A stretch of 64,000 nucleotides of DNA from Sialis fuliginosa (Eukaryota > Arthropoda > Insecta > Megaloptera > Sialidae). The stretch is from contig OY540818.1 of the NCBI GenBank assembly GCA_961205875.1, forward strand, positions 15,288,761-15,352,760, in the 5' to 3' direction. How positions within the stretch are numbered: position 1 is the first letter of the stretch; every line of letters starts with the position of its first letter. Shown here piece after piece: positions 1-14,474 of the stretch. Position numbers and translations under genes: made by a program. Below the pieces are notes generated by a model. The model saw nothing but the letters and a program-made list of their open reading frames with translations, did not search any database and was not told where the DNA came from.

Positions 1-104
1 GAAAAAAATATATTTGAGGACAATTTGTAACGTTTCAACCCAAAAGTTATTAAATTTACGTTATTTCATATAAAAATATTATGGTAGGTAACTAAAAGTA
101 AAAA

Positions 105-545
105 AAAGTGATTGCACAGCGTTTTCTCGTGCTAAATAATTATCAAATAAATAAAATAAGTAAACTTCCATTTTTACAATTTTATTAGAAAAAATTAATT
201 CTTTTTTTTCTTAAAATTGTCAAACAAAAAGCATTGAATTTTGGGAGCAAGATTCAGTATATTTTTGTAGAGGAATATTTTAATATAAAATAAATAACTA
301 TTTAAGAATACCACTTCACTCCCCCCCTACATGATTTTGATTAATTTTATATGGGACTATCTACTAGCCAGATCAAACCAAAAAAACGAGTTTTATTAAT
401 ATCGGTTCAGTGGTTCATGAATTGACGAAAAAAGGAAAGAAACAGAAAAACGCGGAACGAAAAGCGTTTGTATGTATTAGGTGCTTTTACAAATGATCAC
501 ATTGTTTCCTCTATCGTTTGGATATAGCGAGGAAGCAAAGTAAAG
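105..545 (-). repeat. Dispersed repeat, 'TTGCTTCCTCGC' family, reverse copy
   Basis: Read on the minus strand it starts CTTTGCTTCCTCGC and continues through 'CATGAACCACTGAACCGATAT' type text to 'TTTAGCACGAG...GCTGTGCA'. The same order of blocks occurs on the plus strand at 3780-4090, 5572-5772 and 36952-37460. The 'ctgaaccgatattaatgaaa.ttgg' core resembles a widespread lepidopteran interspersed repeat. No coding region is visible. Confidence 0.6.
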
Positions 546-1953
546 TATGCTATTTTATAAGTGTATTCAATAAAATAAATATTTTCTGTGTATTTTATAA
601 TTATAGTGTAACATATATACAATATACATTAATGTTCTCGTATATTTTAAAACAAACAATTAATTTTACGAAAACACCAAAATAAAAACATTTTATAATA
701 GCTAGTATACTATATTTCAAGGATTATTCTTCTTATTGTTAGCATTATATTCCTTTACATTTACAAGTTCCTTTCACCATATGAAGTATCTGCGTAAACT
801 TTCCATATAAATTAACATTTAAGATTTTTACATTTCAAATGAAATATCGAAAAATATTAGTTCTGAATATAGAAACCTTTTGAAATGTATAAAAAGAACA
901 TAAATTTTTCTTTGCATGAGCGAGAGTTATTTCAACATGTATATGGACTAATGAACCTTTGGATAATAAATGCTATCCGCTGGAATTTTATAAGCAATTT
1001 TAAAAAGACTATAGGAAGTAATTTATTCAGTCCTAATTTTCTTAATCAGTGATATTCAAACTTTAACATATTTTGAATATTTCAAAACTGATTATCTCTT
1101 AATTAAATGACCATCTTTAAAAAAATTCATAAAAATAATCTCTATAAAAAACTGTTTTAAGTCATTTTTTTTAAGTTTTTCATTTTTCTCTTTTGAGTGA
1201 CGTATCTCGAAGTCCATAGCCATTATATGGGATCACCTTGGGAATATATTTTTTCAAACAAAAAAAAATCCTCTAAATCGGTCCATATTTATAGAAGTTA
1301 TGTCCGAACGTACATAAAAAAATAAATATTGTCAAATTGAGATGAGAACCTCTTATGTTTTTGAAGTCAATTAAAAATAATAAATATTTCAATTGTATAG
1401 TATATTTAGCTGTGTAGCTAACTTCATGCGTTATATGACACGCTTTTATTAATAGTAGATAATTATTACATATTATATATTATACATATACAATTGACAT
1501 AAAGCTTTTACATATTCCATAATCATATAGTTTTATCCATTATGTTTTTATTACATTTAATAAACAACGCACTAGAATGTTCTAATATTTCTACCCCCCA
1601 AGTCATCACCAGGAAAATAAATTACGTTATCAATTATTTATAACCGTGTCAGTGAATTAAATATATAATGCAAAGGGCAATAAATAAAATGTGCTTTTAA
1701 TTCTAATATGAATGAGTGCATGACGCACGTATTACACATCAAATAAAAAAATATATCTGTTTTAAATTGATGCTAAATAAATCAAATTTATTAATAAATT
1801 AATATGCATGTATAGTTAGTATTAAATCACGTATAGAAAAATATCACCAAATATGTATTAAAAATAAAATATCAATACAAAATAATACAGTTAATAAACA
1901 ATTATGTATATAAGAAATTTTCAAAAGTTATAAAATATTTAACTTAAAATATA

Positions 1954-2490
1954 TAAGGTACTGGCACCAGTCTTGAATATGACCTCAGAAATGGTTATTT
2001 TTTTAAATTAAAAGTACTGAATTAGAAATATTCGTTGATATTTGATTACTACTATTTCTGAATATTAATCTATATACATTTAACTGTCTTACAGCGTGAT
2101 TTGATGACAATCGGCCAATAGGTGTCAAAATGGTGGACATTTAAACCAATTATTAGTATAATTTATTTATTAATTATTATATTATTTTAGCAACTGCTTT
2201 GCATTGTTTCAAATTTGACGATTCTTACTTTTATATCTTTTGTGTCATTAGCAAGTGTCCATCACTACGTGTTTATTACTGGTTTTACTTTATCCATTAC
2301 TGGAGAAAAAACATAAACAAAATAAAAGGCCATAATTTAAAAAAAAAAAAAAACTATATTAAATAAAGAGTTACTTGTTTTATGAGTAACATGAATTCAT
2401 GAGAATTACAAAATACAAAAAAGAAGTCCGTCAATTACAAAAACAGTAAACCTTGCTCTTATAGCGGCCATAACTGGTGCCAGTACCTTA
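1954..2490. mobile_element. Non-autonomous TA-flanked element, ACTGGCACCAG family, complete copy
   Basis: Termini TAAGGTACTGGCACCAG and CTGGTGCCAGTACCTTA are perfect inverted repeats. The outer TA pairs fit a TA target duplication, as in Tc1/mariner-type elements. At 537 bp, with no transposase ORF, it is a MITE. The inverted repeat is itself partly palindromic (CTGGCACCAG). Related copies are at 7961, 28210, 33272, 42059 and 48555. Confidence 0.82.
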
Positions 2491-3181
2491 TTACATTACT
2501 TTGTATGTACATTGTACATGTATATATTCTATATTTGTAGTTGCATTGCAATAGTGTACAGTCACATGCTTTGTTCCTGAAACCATTCTGGCACACCAGA
2601 GAATTGTAAACAATTTGTAATCACTTAGATTTTTAATATCTAGTACTCTGCTATAAGTAATTACTTAGTTTGATTTTTTTTATAAAACTTAATGAATGAA
2701 AATTATAAGGTAAATGAAAAAAAAATCATTCTAATTTAAATACTGCAGTTAAATCAAAATAATAGATATATTTATTTATTTTTGTTTTATATATTGTGAT
2801 TTTATACACTCATATATAAGAAATAATAGCTTCTCCGACACGAAGTTCGATTAAAATTGAGGTAACATTAAACATAATAAAATAAACAAATCCCAATCTC
2901 ATATTCCTGCGTGTAGAAAACATATCATGTACAAAACTGTAACACCTTATATATAGGTACTTGTATCTGTTAGGAACCACTGGCGTGACCAATATAGAAT
3001 TGAAATATTTTTACCTATTGTGTTGTATTTTTATCGAACCAATTTCAGTATATGTACATTATTGTACATACATACATTATGTACAGATAAACATGATAAC
3101 TATAATAGTGTACATTGAAAAACAACAACAAAATACCATACATTAGTACATTAATACCGGTGGTTATTTTGTACGCAGGTA

Positions 3182-3304
3182 TTGAATAGAGTGAACGTGC
3201 GTCGAAGAACAACACTCAGTTTATTTGTATATTGTTTGTTAGAGTTTATTTTCGTTGTTGAAGAAATTGTTGTGCTTTAATATGGCTGTGTTTTATTCGG
3301 ATAC
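3182..3304 (+). other. fdl: Putative non-coding first exon of fdl
   Basis: The stretch is less AT-rich than its surroundings and ends in a strong donor, ATAC|GTAAGTAA, at 3305. It has a TCAGT initiator-like site at 3216-3220. Spliced to the acceptor at 14853 it would give a 5' UTR, with an ATG at 3282 that opens a nine-codon ORF closed in the next exon. The link to fdl rests only on position, strand and the donor; no transcript evidence is available. It could equally be the start of an unrelated non-coding RNA or chance. Confidence 0.35.
3216..3220 (+). promoter_or_regulatory. Candidate initiator (TCAGT)
   Basis: TCAGT is the arthropod initiator consensus and lies about 85 bp before the strong donor at 3305. 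I see no clear TATA box 30 bp upstream and no convincing downstream promoter element at +28. The pentamer is short, so chance occurrence is likely without the exon context. Confidence 0.22.
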
Positions 3305-3779
3305 GTAAGTAATTTGCTTTGTCGGAAATTGGTTCAAATTAAACACATTAGTTCAACTTTGTAACACCTTTTTCGTTGAAAGGTTAATTTGTGTGAGTCA
3401 AATGAGCCAACTTCTCTCTACACAATTAGGGGTAATTTTATATACATACACATTACACGTGTTTCTTTATGGTGTCAACTAAAATTATATGTTTTTGAGC
3501 CCATAGTACAACTTATATTCTTTTTAATATTATTTAATGTATGTATCAATAAATAACTGATATTTGAAAATTTGAACACGTATTCCAATTTAATTTTGTG
3601 TTTTTTCTTTTGGTCTATTCAGAAAAATACGAACAGGTACATTTCAGACTTTAGACCAGGAAATATATAGGATTCATAACACGCTACCTAATATTGTTAT
3701 CATTGTGCTCCGCAAAAAATGTGCTCCGTAAGTCAGTGTCGTATCATCATCTTAATTTTTATTTAAAAGTTACTTTTTT

Positions 3780-4090
3780 ACTGAATCCTTGTCACACGAC
3801 ATAACTCATGAACCACTGAACCGATATTGTTGAAACTTGGTCGGATGGTTGAATCTGGCTTGAGGATGGTCCCATTTCAAAATCATCAAAATCGTATGTA
3901 AGGGGGAGGGGTGACAACCCAAAATATTATTTTTTTCAAGATATCTCAAGAACTACACATGTTCAAACATAATCAATTGGTTAACCAATTCCAGGCAATT
4001 TATCTATATCGGTTTTTATTTAAATTGTTCAATAATTAACTACCTTTGGTGAATTTAGCACGAGGAAGCACTGTGCATTTACTTGGCAGA
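3780..4090 (+). repeat. 'TTGCTTCCTCGC' family, 3' portion
   Basis: Contains 'CTCATGAACCACTGAACC', 'GGGGGAGGGGTGACAACCC', 'CCAGGCAATTTATCT' and 'TTTAGCACGAGGAAGC', matching the reverse copy at 105-545 and the copy at 36952-37460. The 5' 'TTGCTTCCTCGC' block is missing here. Confidence 0.6.
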
Positions 4091-5571
4091 TGTTTTTTTA
4101 TATTTGACTCGAAATTAATACGTTAGCTGTAGTTTTTAATAAAAAATATGTTCTGCATATTTTTATTATTTGCTTAAAGACCGTAATGATTCAGTAAGAT
4201 AGTGATTTTTTTACAATCAAAAGTGACTTCGAAAAGGTTAAAAATCACTGAGTTATGATAAATAAATAATTTGAAAATGAACACACGAGTTGATGCAGCT
4301 ACAAACTTTCATTAGATAAATATAATTATATTTTGTAAAAGAATGTTGTCAAAGTGTTTGGTCTGTTTGCACACACGAGTCTGTTATGTGGAGTTTTTGT
4401 TTTGTAAAGTTGTTGGCATTGTTGATATGACGGTTGCTCCGGTGATTAGTGGCGTGTCTGTTGTCTTTTGTGGTGGTGTTTGTTGGTCCGATGTTACATA
4501 ACGTAATAGAAAATTATTGTTATTTTATATCATGAACATATAGTAGAGAACTGGAACGCAAACAATTTTGAAAGTCAGAGTGTAATGCTACCATTGCCAC
4601 AATAAAAGTTTTACTATTGAAAACAACTGAAAGCTTAGATATCTTACCTATTTTAAATAAATAAATATTCGATATACAGTGTATTCCAAGTTGATTAAGG
4701 CATAGGAAATTTAACATGGGGGCAATTAGAAGTGTTGTAGTAAGCTTTGGTCAAATTTAACGATGTGTGATTGGTGCATTTTGAAATGCCGCCACAAAAT
4801 TTAATAAAATAGTAATTAGTATTTTGTTTTCAAATTTATATCTAATGTAATTTATTCTTTATAAAAACGACTGTATCCATTTATCAAATAGTCGAATAAA
4901 ATAATAAAATATTAAACCATTTAGTTACGTTTTCTAGAAAGAACTTAATTAATTATGTACTCTGATACGAAACTTATAAAGATATAAATTTTATTGGTAA
5001 ATATAGTGTGAAATATTCCTATTTATTTATAAATTAATTTAATTACAGTTTTTGTTAAAGATAAATATATACATATGTATTTGTAAAAAATATTTGTAGA
5101 AGAGTGTATAAATTGATTGAAGTTTTTTACATAAAATGAATTAAAAGTAATTGTAACAAAATCGTTTGAAACAGTCTAATTATTTTAAAAAAATCTGACT
5201 GAAAATAAATTAAATTCTGGTGTAAAATTGAAAAAATCAAATCAGTAAAGTTTTTTTCACCAAATATTCGAAAACAGAACTTGTTAAAAGTTTAAGTATT
5301 CGAGAAATTTTATTTTAGCTCGTTACTTTTTTCTCTGAATTTATAGAATGACGCAAACTTCAGGGCTGGTTTATTTATTGAATTTGTCGTAATTTGTGAT
5401 ATGAATAATGCCATACGGAAATTAAAATTTCGGGTGATATTTATTTGCTATTTATGATGATTTTTGGTATCTGAATATGTACGGCAGAGATGGCCAATTT
5501 GAAAAAGATTTATTAGCATTCACACAGTAAGTGTATACTTATTAGTATTTACAAATATAATGAAAAATATT

Positions 5572-5772
5572 GCTTCCTCGCAATGTCAAAGATACGAGAA
5601 GCTTTGTGATCGTTTTAAAATGAGACAAAAAAAATGTTCTCTGATTTCAAAATTTTAAATTAATCTTTCCGTTTCACGTCAAGACATACACTTTTCATTC
5701 TGTGTCTGTCTGTCTGTCCCCTGAATCCTTGATATTAATAAAACTTGGTTGAATGGTTGGGTATGGCTTATT
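5572..5772 (+). repeat. 'TTGCTTCCTCGC' family, 5' portion
   Basis: Begins TTGCTTCCTCGCAATG, then GAGAAGCTTTGTGATCG, as in the copy at 36952. The central 'cacacgcataactcatgaac' block is deleted, so 'CCTTGATATTAATAAAACTT' joins directly. A trinucleotide-like TCTGTCTGTCTG run precedes the junction. Confidence 0.65.
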
Positions 5773-7011
5773 CTAACGTTTTGATAAGACCAGATAATCA
5801 GCCGAGTTGGTATAGCAGAAATGCACTAGAATTGAGATCAGGTCAAAATTAACTATGAGCCTGATATAAACCTTTCGAGAGATAAACCCGTAGGTTGAAA
5901 ACCGATATTTTAGACCAATAGATATTTGTATTGAAAAAGCAAATAACCATTTTACGCCAACATTTTTTAACTGCATGTGATTTGTTGTTGTTATCAGATA
6001 AATAAAGTAGTACTGTAATATATAAAGCCTTTGTGAATAAGATATTTAACCATACACAATCAAAAGTCTAGACTTGATTAAACTAATGTCAGGCAATTCG
6101 TTTATTCAGATAAATGTCATGACCCTTCCTATATACGAGTGTATAATCCCACAATAATTGAATAATAGCTACATTAAAATCATTTAATGTAATCATACTG
6201 TATCAAATCATTCAACTAACATATGTACAAGGTAATGTACTGGCGCAGAGTGTGGCAAAGTGGTGTTTTTTTTAGACAAAGGTTCGCCCAACTTTCGATT
6301 TAACCGTAAAAAATCTATAAAAATTATATTTTATGTTTTTATATTATATAATTTAAAAAAATTCTGAAAAAAGTCCTGAAATTTTTGTTTATTTTTTAAA
6401 TAAAAAATCCTGAAATTTTTTTTACTTTTAAATTTTTTTTATTCAACTACATAAAAAAATCTAAAAATATGGTAGATGACCTACTAAATCAATTATATCA
6501 ATATTACAACTAAAATAATATTGTTGCTATACTAGTTAATTATTAATTTTTCTAATAAAAAAAAAAAAGATAATATAATTTTATTTGTATATGTATGTGA
6601 TCTAATATAAATATCTAATATGAAAATTTTCAGCCTTAAATAAGCATTGCTGGGTATATCACGTATCCAATGAAGTAAAAACTAATAAGGTTATCATATT
6701 TCGCAGCATTTGAAAAAAAAATCATGTCATTATACGAGTGCGTCATATAGCTTTTATAAAAAAAACTGAATTTATGTTTTAGTCCGTTATATATATACTT
6801 TCGTTAGAATCAATATTCTTTCTTATCGTATTACTGAGAATATGGCGATGTATGTAATCTGCCATATTAATTAAACGATTCGAAACAATGCGCTGTATTA
6901 TTTACACAGATACATTCTTTCTAGTTCACTTGGGCAATTTCATTCTGTTGAATTCGTTATGCCGGAAATTGACCTATATATTTGTTTATACATACATTTG
7001 TTTCAATTGAT

Positions 7012-7650
7012 TTAAGGGGTATGAACTGTGTAAACATTATTTTATAAAAATACATCGGTTTGATGGATTCATATCAAACTTTGTACACATCTTTAGTACA
7101 TTAATAAGTACTTCTTTTTTTTTAATGGTATATTTTTACATAATGGTCCTTTGAAAATGGAATGGATCATCTGAAGAAAAAAACCAAAAAATATTCTTAA
7201 AATATATGTTATTAGTAATAGCCGGACTTAGAGAATTTTCAAAATATCATTTAGAAAAAAATGGCGACCATTTGAAGAAGAAAAAAATCAAAATTGTCGC
7301 GAATTTTTCAATAGAAAATTGTTTATAAAAAAAACGACTACGTTCGGCTGAAGAGACATATTTCCTCTACAAATCCATTTTGAATTAAATCGATCGGACG
7401 AAAACTGTTTTAGTTATGCTGTCAATCAGGTCAAAAAAAGTGATTTTGAGTAAACGGCGTTTAAAGTTTTGGAAGAGAAAGAGAGCTCGGATAGCATGAC
7501 AGCATTTGGCGCTCTTTTCGAATACTTAACGTTCGAATTTTCACTTGAAACTTGAGATACATATTCTTTGGAGTGTAAACTAATAATTTATAAATAAAAA
7601 ATATGAAATAAAATTAATTTTTCGAAAATTTTACTGTACATACCCCTTAA
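7012..7650. mobile_element. TTAA-flanked MITE
   Basis: Left end TTAAGGGGTATGAACTGTG and right end CAGTACATACCCCTTAA-type text (GTACATACCCCTTAA) are inverted. TTAA at both edges suits a piggyBac-like target duplication, but TA with AGGGGTATG ends would also fit. At 639 bp it contains no ORF above background. Confidence 0.68.
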
Positions 7651-7960
7651 CTCACAATGATTTATACAGGGAATCATAAAAATGAAACAAAAGTTTTCCT
7701 TGAAGCAAAGATGAATTTATGAATTTTGCTTCGATCTAACTCCCCAGACACCATCCGTCAACTTCAATGTATGAGTGTTGCTTAAAACAAGAGGAATTAT
7801 TTATTAACTCTATCTCATAAACCATGAATTCAGACATCCGACAGATTTAACATATATATTAGTTTATTTTTAGCGCGATTTTTATAGAAATGATACGGAT
7901 TGAATGATGCATTGTATTTCAAATTGAAAATAAATATGAAAGGTATCGTATTTATTTTCT

Positions 7961-8335
7961 TAGAAGGTTTTGGCATCAGTTATGGCCGTTATAAGAGCAA
8001 GGTTTACTGTTTTTGTTATTGATGGGCTTATTTTTTGTAATTCTTATGAACTTCTAAAAAAAACAAGTAACTCTTTATTTATTCAATTTAATTACCAAAG
8101 TCCGCGAATATAGTTTTTTTTTAAATTACAGTTTTTTATATTGTTTATATTTTTTCTCCAGTAATGGATAAAGTAAAACCAGTAATGAGCACGCAGTGAT
8201 GGACACTTGTTAATGATTATAAAATGATAAGTACTACGACACAAAAGATATAAAAGAAGGAATCGTTAAATTTGAAACAATGTAAAGCAGTTGCTATGAT
8301 TATATAATAATTAATAAATAAATTTCCATTTTGAC
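7961..8335. mobile_element. ACTGGCACCAG family, decayed copy
   Basis: Starts with a degraded end (TTTTGGCATCAGTTATGGCC) and follows the complete copy in reverse order: 'AAACAAGTAACTCTTTATTT', 'TTTTTTCTCCAGTAATGG', then CCATTTTGAC at the far end, where it is truncated. No TSD seen. Confidence 0.7.
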
Positions 8336-11300
8336 TTTCCCTAAATCCTGATTATTTTCGCCATGATGTCTGTGTGTCGGTCTGTCTGTCTGTAATCGCT
8401 GTATCTCAAATACGACAGTATCCATGTATCTACTATAATCATTAATGTATTTTTATTTGAATGATAAGAATAACCTTATAAATAAATTAAACGAAAAATT
8501 ATAATCACGATTCCAAAAAATATTACCTTAAAAAATTATATGAAACCAAATGTCTTGAAGTAAATAGCTAAAAGCATCAATAAAATCAGATCAATATACA
8601 CATTTTTTTCCCGAACGACAAAAACATTCCATTTCAAATGACCGTTTCCTAAACATTTTTTCACTTTAATAATATCATTAACCCTTAACGTTCTTCTAAC
8701 ATAAAAACAGAATCAAGATTTCTAACTGAGTGAACAATGGGGACAAAAAAATTGTTTCTTGATTTCTATAAATAGTTTTTTTGGTATGGTTCACTGTCAA
8801 GCAGGGAAAAATGTAATCAAAATATTAAATCTCTTGAAATGGATTTTGATCTATTAAATATAACATAACTCAGAAGCCAAAGATACTAACTTCACTTTTC
8901 ATTGATTTGGTGTTATATTTGTTTCTTAAAGGTCCAAATGAATAGGAAATTTAAGAAAGGGCACATGTCGATAAAATGTAATTTAAATACGTTCGTTCAT
9001 TGTTCTATAGGAAAATGGCACAACTCCGACATTGACGTATGAATAAAAGAGGGGGGGGGGTAGGTTAGCAGAACGGGTGGTAAATTATCAGACCATATTT
9101 ATCTATTTCTGCTTATATTGAGAAAATATCAATGGAAAATTTTAAAATAGCAGATATTTCAATTAAAGTGGAGTTTTTATGGATGAAACACTGAATTTAC
9201 ATTTTACACTCTTAGTTAGAAGAAAAATTTATTTATTTGAAAATTACAGGGAAAACATTGAATATTTCTCAAATGAGTTGGGAAATCCTATAAGAAAAGT
9301 AATTTATTCCAGTATTAATTGAGACGTACATTTCTTACCTACTCTATTTACATTCTAATTGTTTTAGTTTTATACAGCAAAAGTTTCTATTAACAATGTA
9401 AAGTTCTTGTAAAGCTTATACACTATCGCGCCTTCACGTGTTGCCGATGGCCATTTTTGTGTAGTGGACTCATTTCTCTAAGTTTATTGGTATATAAAAC
9501 GTTTTATAAAGTTTGCTTTTGCTATAGTTTTCTCTTATATTCTTTCATCATTTGTTTTTGATTTTATTTTTCCATTGAAGTATTTTACAATTATTTTAAC
9601 TATATAGCCAATTTTTCTTTGAAATCAATTTTAAATTGTATCAAAATACACAAATAAGCAATTTTTTTCACTTTTCTGGCTATTTTAAAAATCACACGAT
9701 CTCATTTTTTACGTGTTTTTTTTTTAATTCATAAATTTGTTCTTTGATCAGGTTTTAATACAGGGCTGGCCAGCCTATAGGGAGAAAAAAATTTTACCTT
9801 ACGCCTCCAAATGCCTCCAATATGTTTTTTCCTGCCAAATATCAAATGAGACCATTACAACCCTTCAACCGTTAAATATTGAACAATATAATGTGTTAAA
9901 GAACTGTGTAGAATAATAATAAGATCTAAAATAAACTTCGTGATACCATATATCTAAGCGAGCGAAGTCGCGAGCACAGCTAGTTTACTAAGAATCCATT
10001 TATAAAATAATTTAATTTTTTTAACAATCTGGATAATGTATATATTGAAAATGACCAAGATCATTGAATAGGAACAAAAACATTAATAAAACAAAAGGAT
10101 CAATTCCTTACGCCCACCACAGAAATCGGATTTCAATTTGTTATCCTGTGTAAGGAACATGGCCTAAGAATGAATTAAGGATTAAAACCAAACTCTTGTA
10201 ATGTTGGACGGCAACAGAAATGCTTTCTGTGATGAAAAACGGTATTGATCTCCTTTGTTAACGTATAAATAAAAAAGTAACAGCTCTAATATAATTTCAT
10301 TGAAACTTGTTTTATTTTTCAATTTGGTTTTATTTTTATTTAGATATGTTGTTACATTTTTTATAAAATCAATTTTTATATTATTATTTTCAGCTCTCTT
10401 TGAATTAACAATTTCTTGAGTTTTTGGATGTTGGTCGTAAATTTTATTAGTTTTTCAACAATACATTCAATAAAAATACGACCTAAAATCAGATCACCAC
10501 GAAATATATTGTTTATTACATTAGAATAAATGGGAAAATATTTTTTTGATACGAGACCGGCACGAGATGGCCCTAACCTAACTCTCGTCTTGTATGTAAC
10601 CTAAACCTTAAAAAAGATAATTTAGTGGTAATTATTATATGAGCATTTTTATTATAATTTTCCATTATCTAAAATACGGTTCGATTTAGATAACTCACAC
10701 ATGTTATGTTATCTAATTATTATTTCTTATCATTAAGTTGTACACCTGATAAAGGTTATGATGTACATATGCACTATATTCATAATTTGGTTATATGTAT
10801 TTTAGTTTTAATCGTTACAATATCATGTAATGTCTGGTTTTAAATAAAAATTTTATATATCTTTTTGTAATGATAATTAATTAATTATTCGCTAGGACGT
10901 GTCGTATTATTCAGTGATAACATAAATACATATATGTAATAAGTAAGTATACTAAAATATAGCAATGTATTTTTTATAGATACGTATAATATAGATATAT
11001 GTAAATGTCTTTTTAATGCACGAATCACTTAATATTTTACGGAAAATCGATTTCTATTGTTATTTTGGTTTCTGAATAACTGTCATAAGGATTTTTATTT
11101 GTGTATAATTAGTGAAAAAATAGTAAATTTTGAGTTCTTAAAGTTGAAGCGTACAATTATGTATAAAATATTGAAAAATAAAGTAACGGGATCAGAATTA
11201 CAGACTATCAAACAATTATTTATCATAAGTATTAAAACAAAAAACTATCAGAAATCATTATTTTAATTAAATTATTTTAAGACAATCATCACATATGTCA

Positions 11301-14300
11301 GGATTATTGATACAAGTTTCATGATTCCAGTTATGGCAACTACGTGCGGTCCATTTTAACAGTACGATAAATGAGAGAAAAAATCTAACAAAAACATAAC
11401 CTAACAAACCCGCCAATCAATCTATGACAGTTAATTGTTGATAAATTGCTGCTGCAAACTATAAATTAAAAACGCTGTATGCTCACCTTTGTACTAACTA
11501 CACCCTTAGCACGAATCACTCAAAATTATATCAATAATCACTTACTTACATTTGCGGAAACAAAACACTAACATTTAACTTGTCAAGGAAAACAATATAG
11601 CCAATCAGAAAACTACTTTTCGAGATATAAGTGTGGTCCAATTTAGCGAGTGGTTCAATATACCATACATTCCCTTATTATGTGTAAAATTTTCGGCTTC
11701 TTTAATTAATATTTTATATCGAAATCTAGTATAGTTATTCTGTCTTCGTTATGTTTATATTATGTGTAAAAAATTTTTAATAAGCGAAATCACACATCAT
11801 AAATAAACGAAGAAATGAAAGATTTTTATAGGTTCGTTTATTTGAAATACTTTTAGTTTTTGCGGCGCTTGACAGAAAAATAGTCTTTATGATTGAAACA
11901 AAAGTTTATCCTTTCGGGCTGCGTCAAAGAGCAGTATTTGAAATATATACTCTATATGTTTTATGGTGTTTATATCCTCTCAGTGAGTTATTACTTTTGT
12001 TAGAATTTGTGGGACAGTTATGTCTGTTTTAGCAGTTGCGTTAACCTTTTTTGTTTTCAACAATGTACATATTCTAAGGAAAAGTATTTTATAAGCAATG
12101 TTTAGAATGTGCGACTAAAACAATTCTTCTTCATTATATACATTAAAACTAAGGCTTACATTATGTTAAATATATTTGTTGGTGGAAATCGTTTTGAGGT
12201 TTGCACGTTGATAAACTATGTAAAAGTTTTTCTTAATGACGATAGACATTATATTTGAATCGTATAAGTGTTTTATTATAAAATAATTCGAAGAACTCTC
12301 AAACCAATATAGAAAATAAAACGGCCTAGTACGTGTTGGGCAGTCCCATGATAAAGTTCCATAGTCATTCTCACTACGATTTTTGCTACTGTGTTCGTTA
12401 TAATTTTCATTGAAAGAGGGGCACTCTGATAATAGCTTATACTTTAAATACTTTTGTAAATAGAAAAAATTACAACGTTTGATTGATACGGCAAGAATTA
12501 AAAATAAACGATTTATTTATAATATAAATTAAACTGCGTATACAAAATTTCTCCATAGTCCAATTATCTTAAGAAGCGTTTCAAAAGTGTAATTTATTTA
12601 TTATTCCTCTCTATAAAATATTAACATGCACTTATATCTTATCTTATAACTTATGTATATGTAATACATTTTTAAAATCTCTAGCTTGATAGTTACTAAC
12701 TGCAAATGTGTAATCGATCGGTTGTCTAGAAACTTTTCCCTAGCGACAATAACTAAGAACATTGTTATGTTGTAATATCTATCTGAAAACGTTAACCGTG
12801 TTCCACAAATCGTTCTTGCAGGTGAAAATAAAATAAATCAATAAAAAGTCTTTAGGCGAACATTGCTTTTACAGGACCGAAATGAAACTTCAAAATGATG
12901 AAAATTTCGCTCCGGGTTTTTCTGTAAAAGTTTTAGGGTAGTTACTTTAGAAACCATATTAATGTATGAATGTTTCATAACTTGAAGTTGAATATGAAAT
13001 ATGATTGTATTGTAAAAAGATATTTCTGAGTTAAATGTTTTGATCGATTCAAAAACTTTTACCATCTATGCATTTAAATTAAAATAATTATATTGTATTA
13101 AATATATACACATAATTGTTCAATTTATTTGTAATCTGTTAGTATACAGAGCTCTGTGGTAAAGAGGCAAAAGGATGAGTTGACGAAGGGGGCCCGGTAT
13201 AGAAAAAAATAAAAATAAAATGATTTTTTTGGTGAGGAAAATTTTATTTTATTTTATCCTTTATTTTAGATTCGATATAATTTTTTTTAAATGTTTAAAT
13301 GGGAGCCCCGAATATTTATTCAGCCTAGTAGAGCCCCCCACATTTGTAACAATATTTTGTTAACTTAATAGAAAATAAATGATAAATAAACGTGTTTATA
13401 ATGTTTTTTTAACAGTGGTAGATACAGATACAGAAAAATGCTATTTGTTATACTACGATTTATATCTAAAAACAACGCCCAGCATTTTCACATAAAAAAG
13501 TTGACATAAATTAAATACGACAACCGTATCTAACGCCATGTATCGGCCGGTCTCAGGAAAATACAAAGTAAACAAAAATGTCGAATAAATTTTAATTTTT
13601 TGTGTTGAAAATGAATGTTTACAATTGTAAACTATATTTTAAATTATGTGGTTTTAAAATAAATATGGATATTTGACAATAATATATGAATAACAATAGG
13701 TATATGCAATGTTGATAAATTGACCGTTCTGATGCCAAATTGAACAAAAATCAAACAAAAAATACATTAATTTTAAGTTCTATAATTTTTTTTAATAAAC
13801 GAATGAAGTATTCGGTACTTTAACCATTTTTAGGGTCGATCCAGACGGTCAGGTCTCGGTTCGGTTTCGCTCCAATCAAATATAAATATGAAGCAGACTA
13901 TAATATATAAAATTATTATTAACATAAAATTACTAGGCCGATTTTCATCAAATCTGCATGGAATGCATATAATGACGCTATTACTCAAAAGAGCTGAGCA
14001 GTAATTAAATTATTTTTAATTTAAATGAGTGCGCGGACCATTTACCCCATACTCTAGTTTTTTTATCACGCAACTATGATTACTGGCCTGTCTCAAATAT
14101 GTAATGGAGTGAGGACATATTTATCTAAAATTCTTTGTTACTTTAACTTTTGTTTTACCATAAAATTAGTTCTTAGTCTCACCGTTCTGTAATGGTAAAA
14201 TAAATTACCAATTAATAACTTGCGATACCTTTCGCTTATAATTAATTCATGCTAATGAAAGTTTTATAAAATAATCGTTGTTATAAAAACATGTATTGTG

Positions 14301-14474
14301 AGTAAATTTAAGGTATAATGTTCAATAAAGATATTTTAAATATACATATAATTATTGTTATGGTTATTTAGACTTCTTAGTGTACGTAAGCCTCAGTCAT
14401 TGTTTCGCCGTACATTGCAGTGTATATCTACAAATTACATATAAAATAAAAAAATATAAAAAAAATTGGTAGTT

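Noticed and set aside
5800-5890. Possible tRNA-derived SINE (GCCGAGTTGGTATAGCA)
   Set aside because: Looks a little like an A box, but no B box (GGTTCGANNCC) at the right distance and no tRNA fold.
11380-11660. Possible reverse-strand promoter with GTTAGGTTATG
   Set aside because: The motif is short and there is no donor site or frame nearby; not enough to call a promoter.
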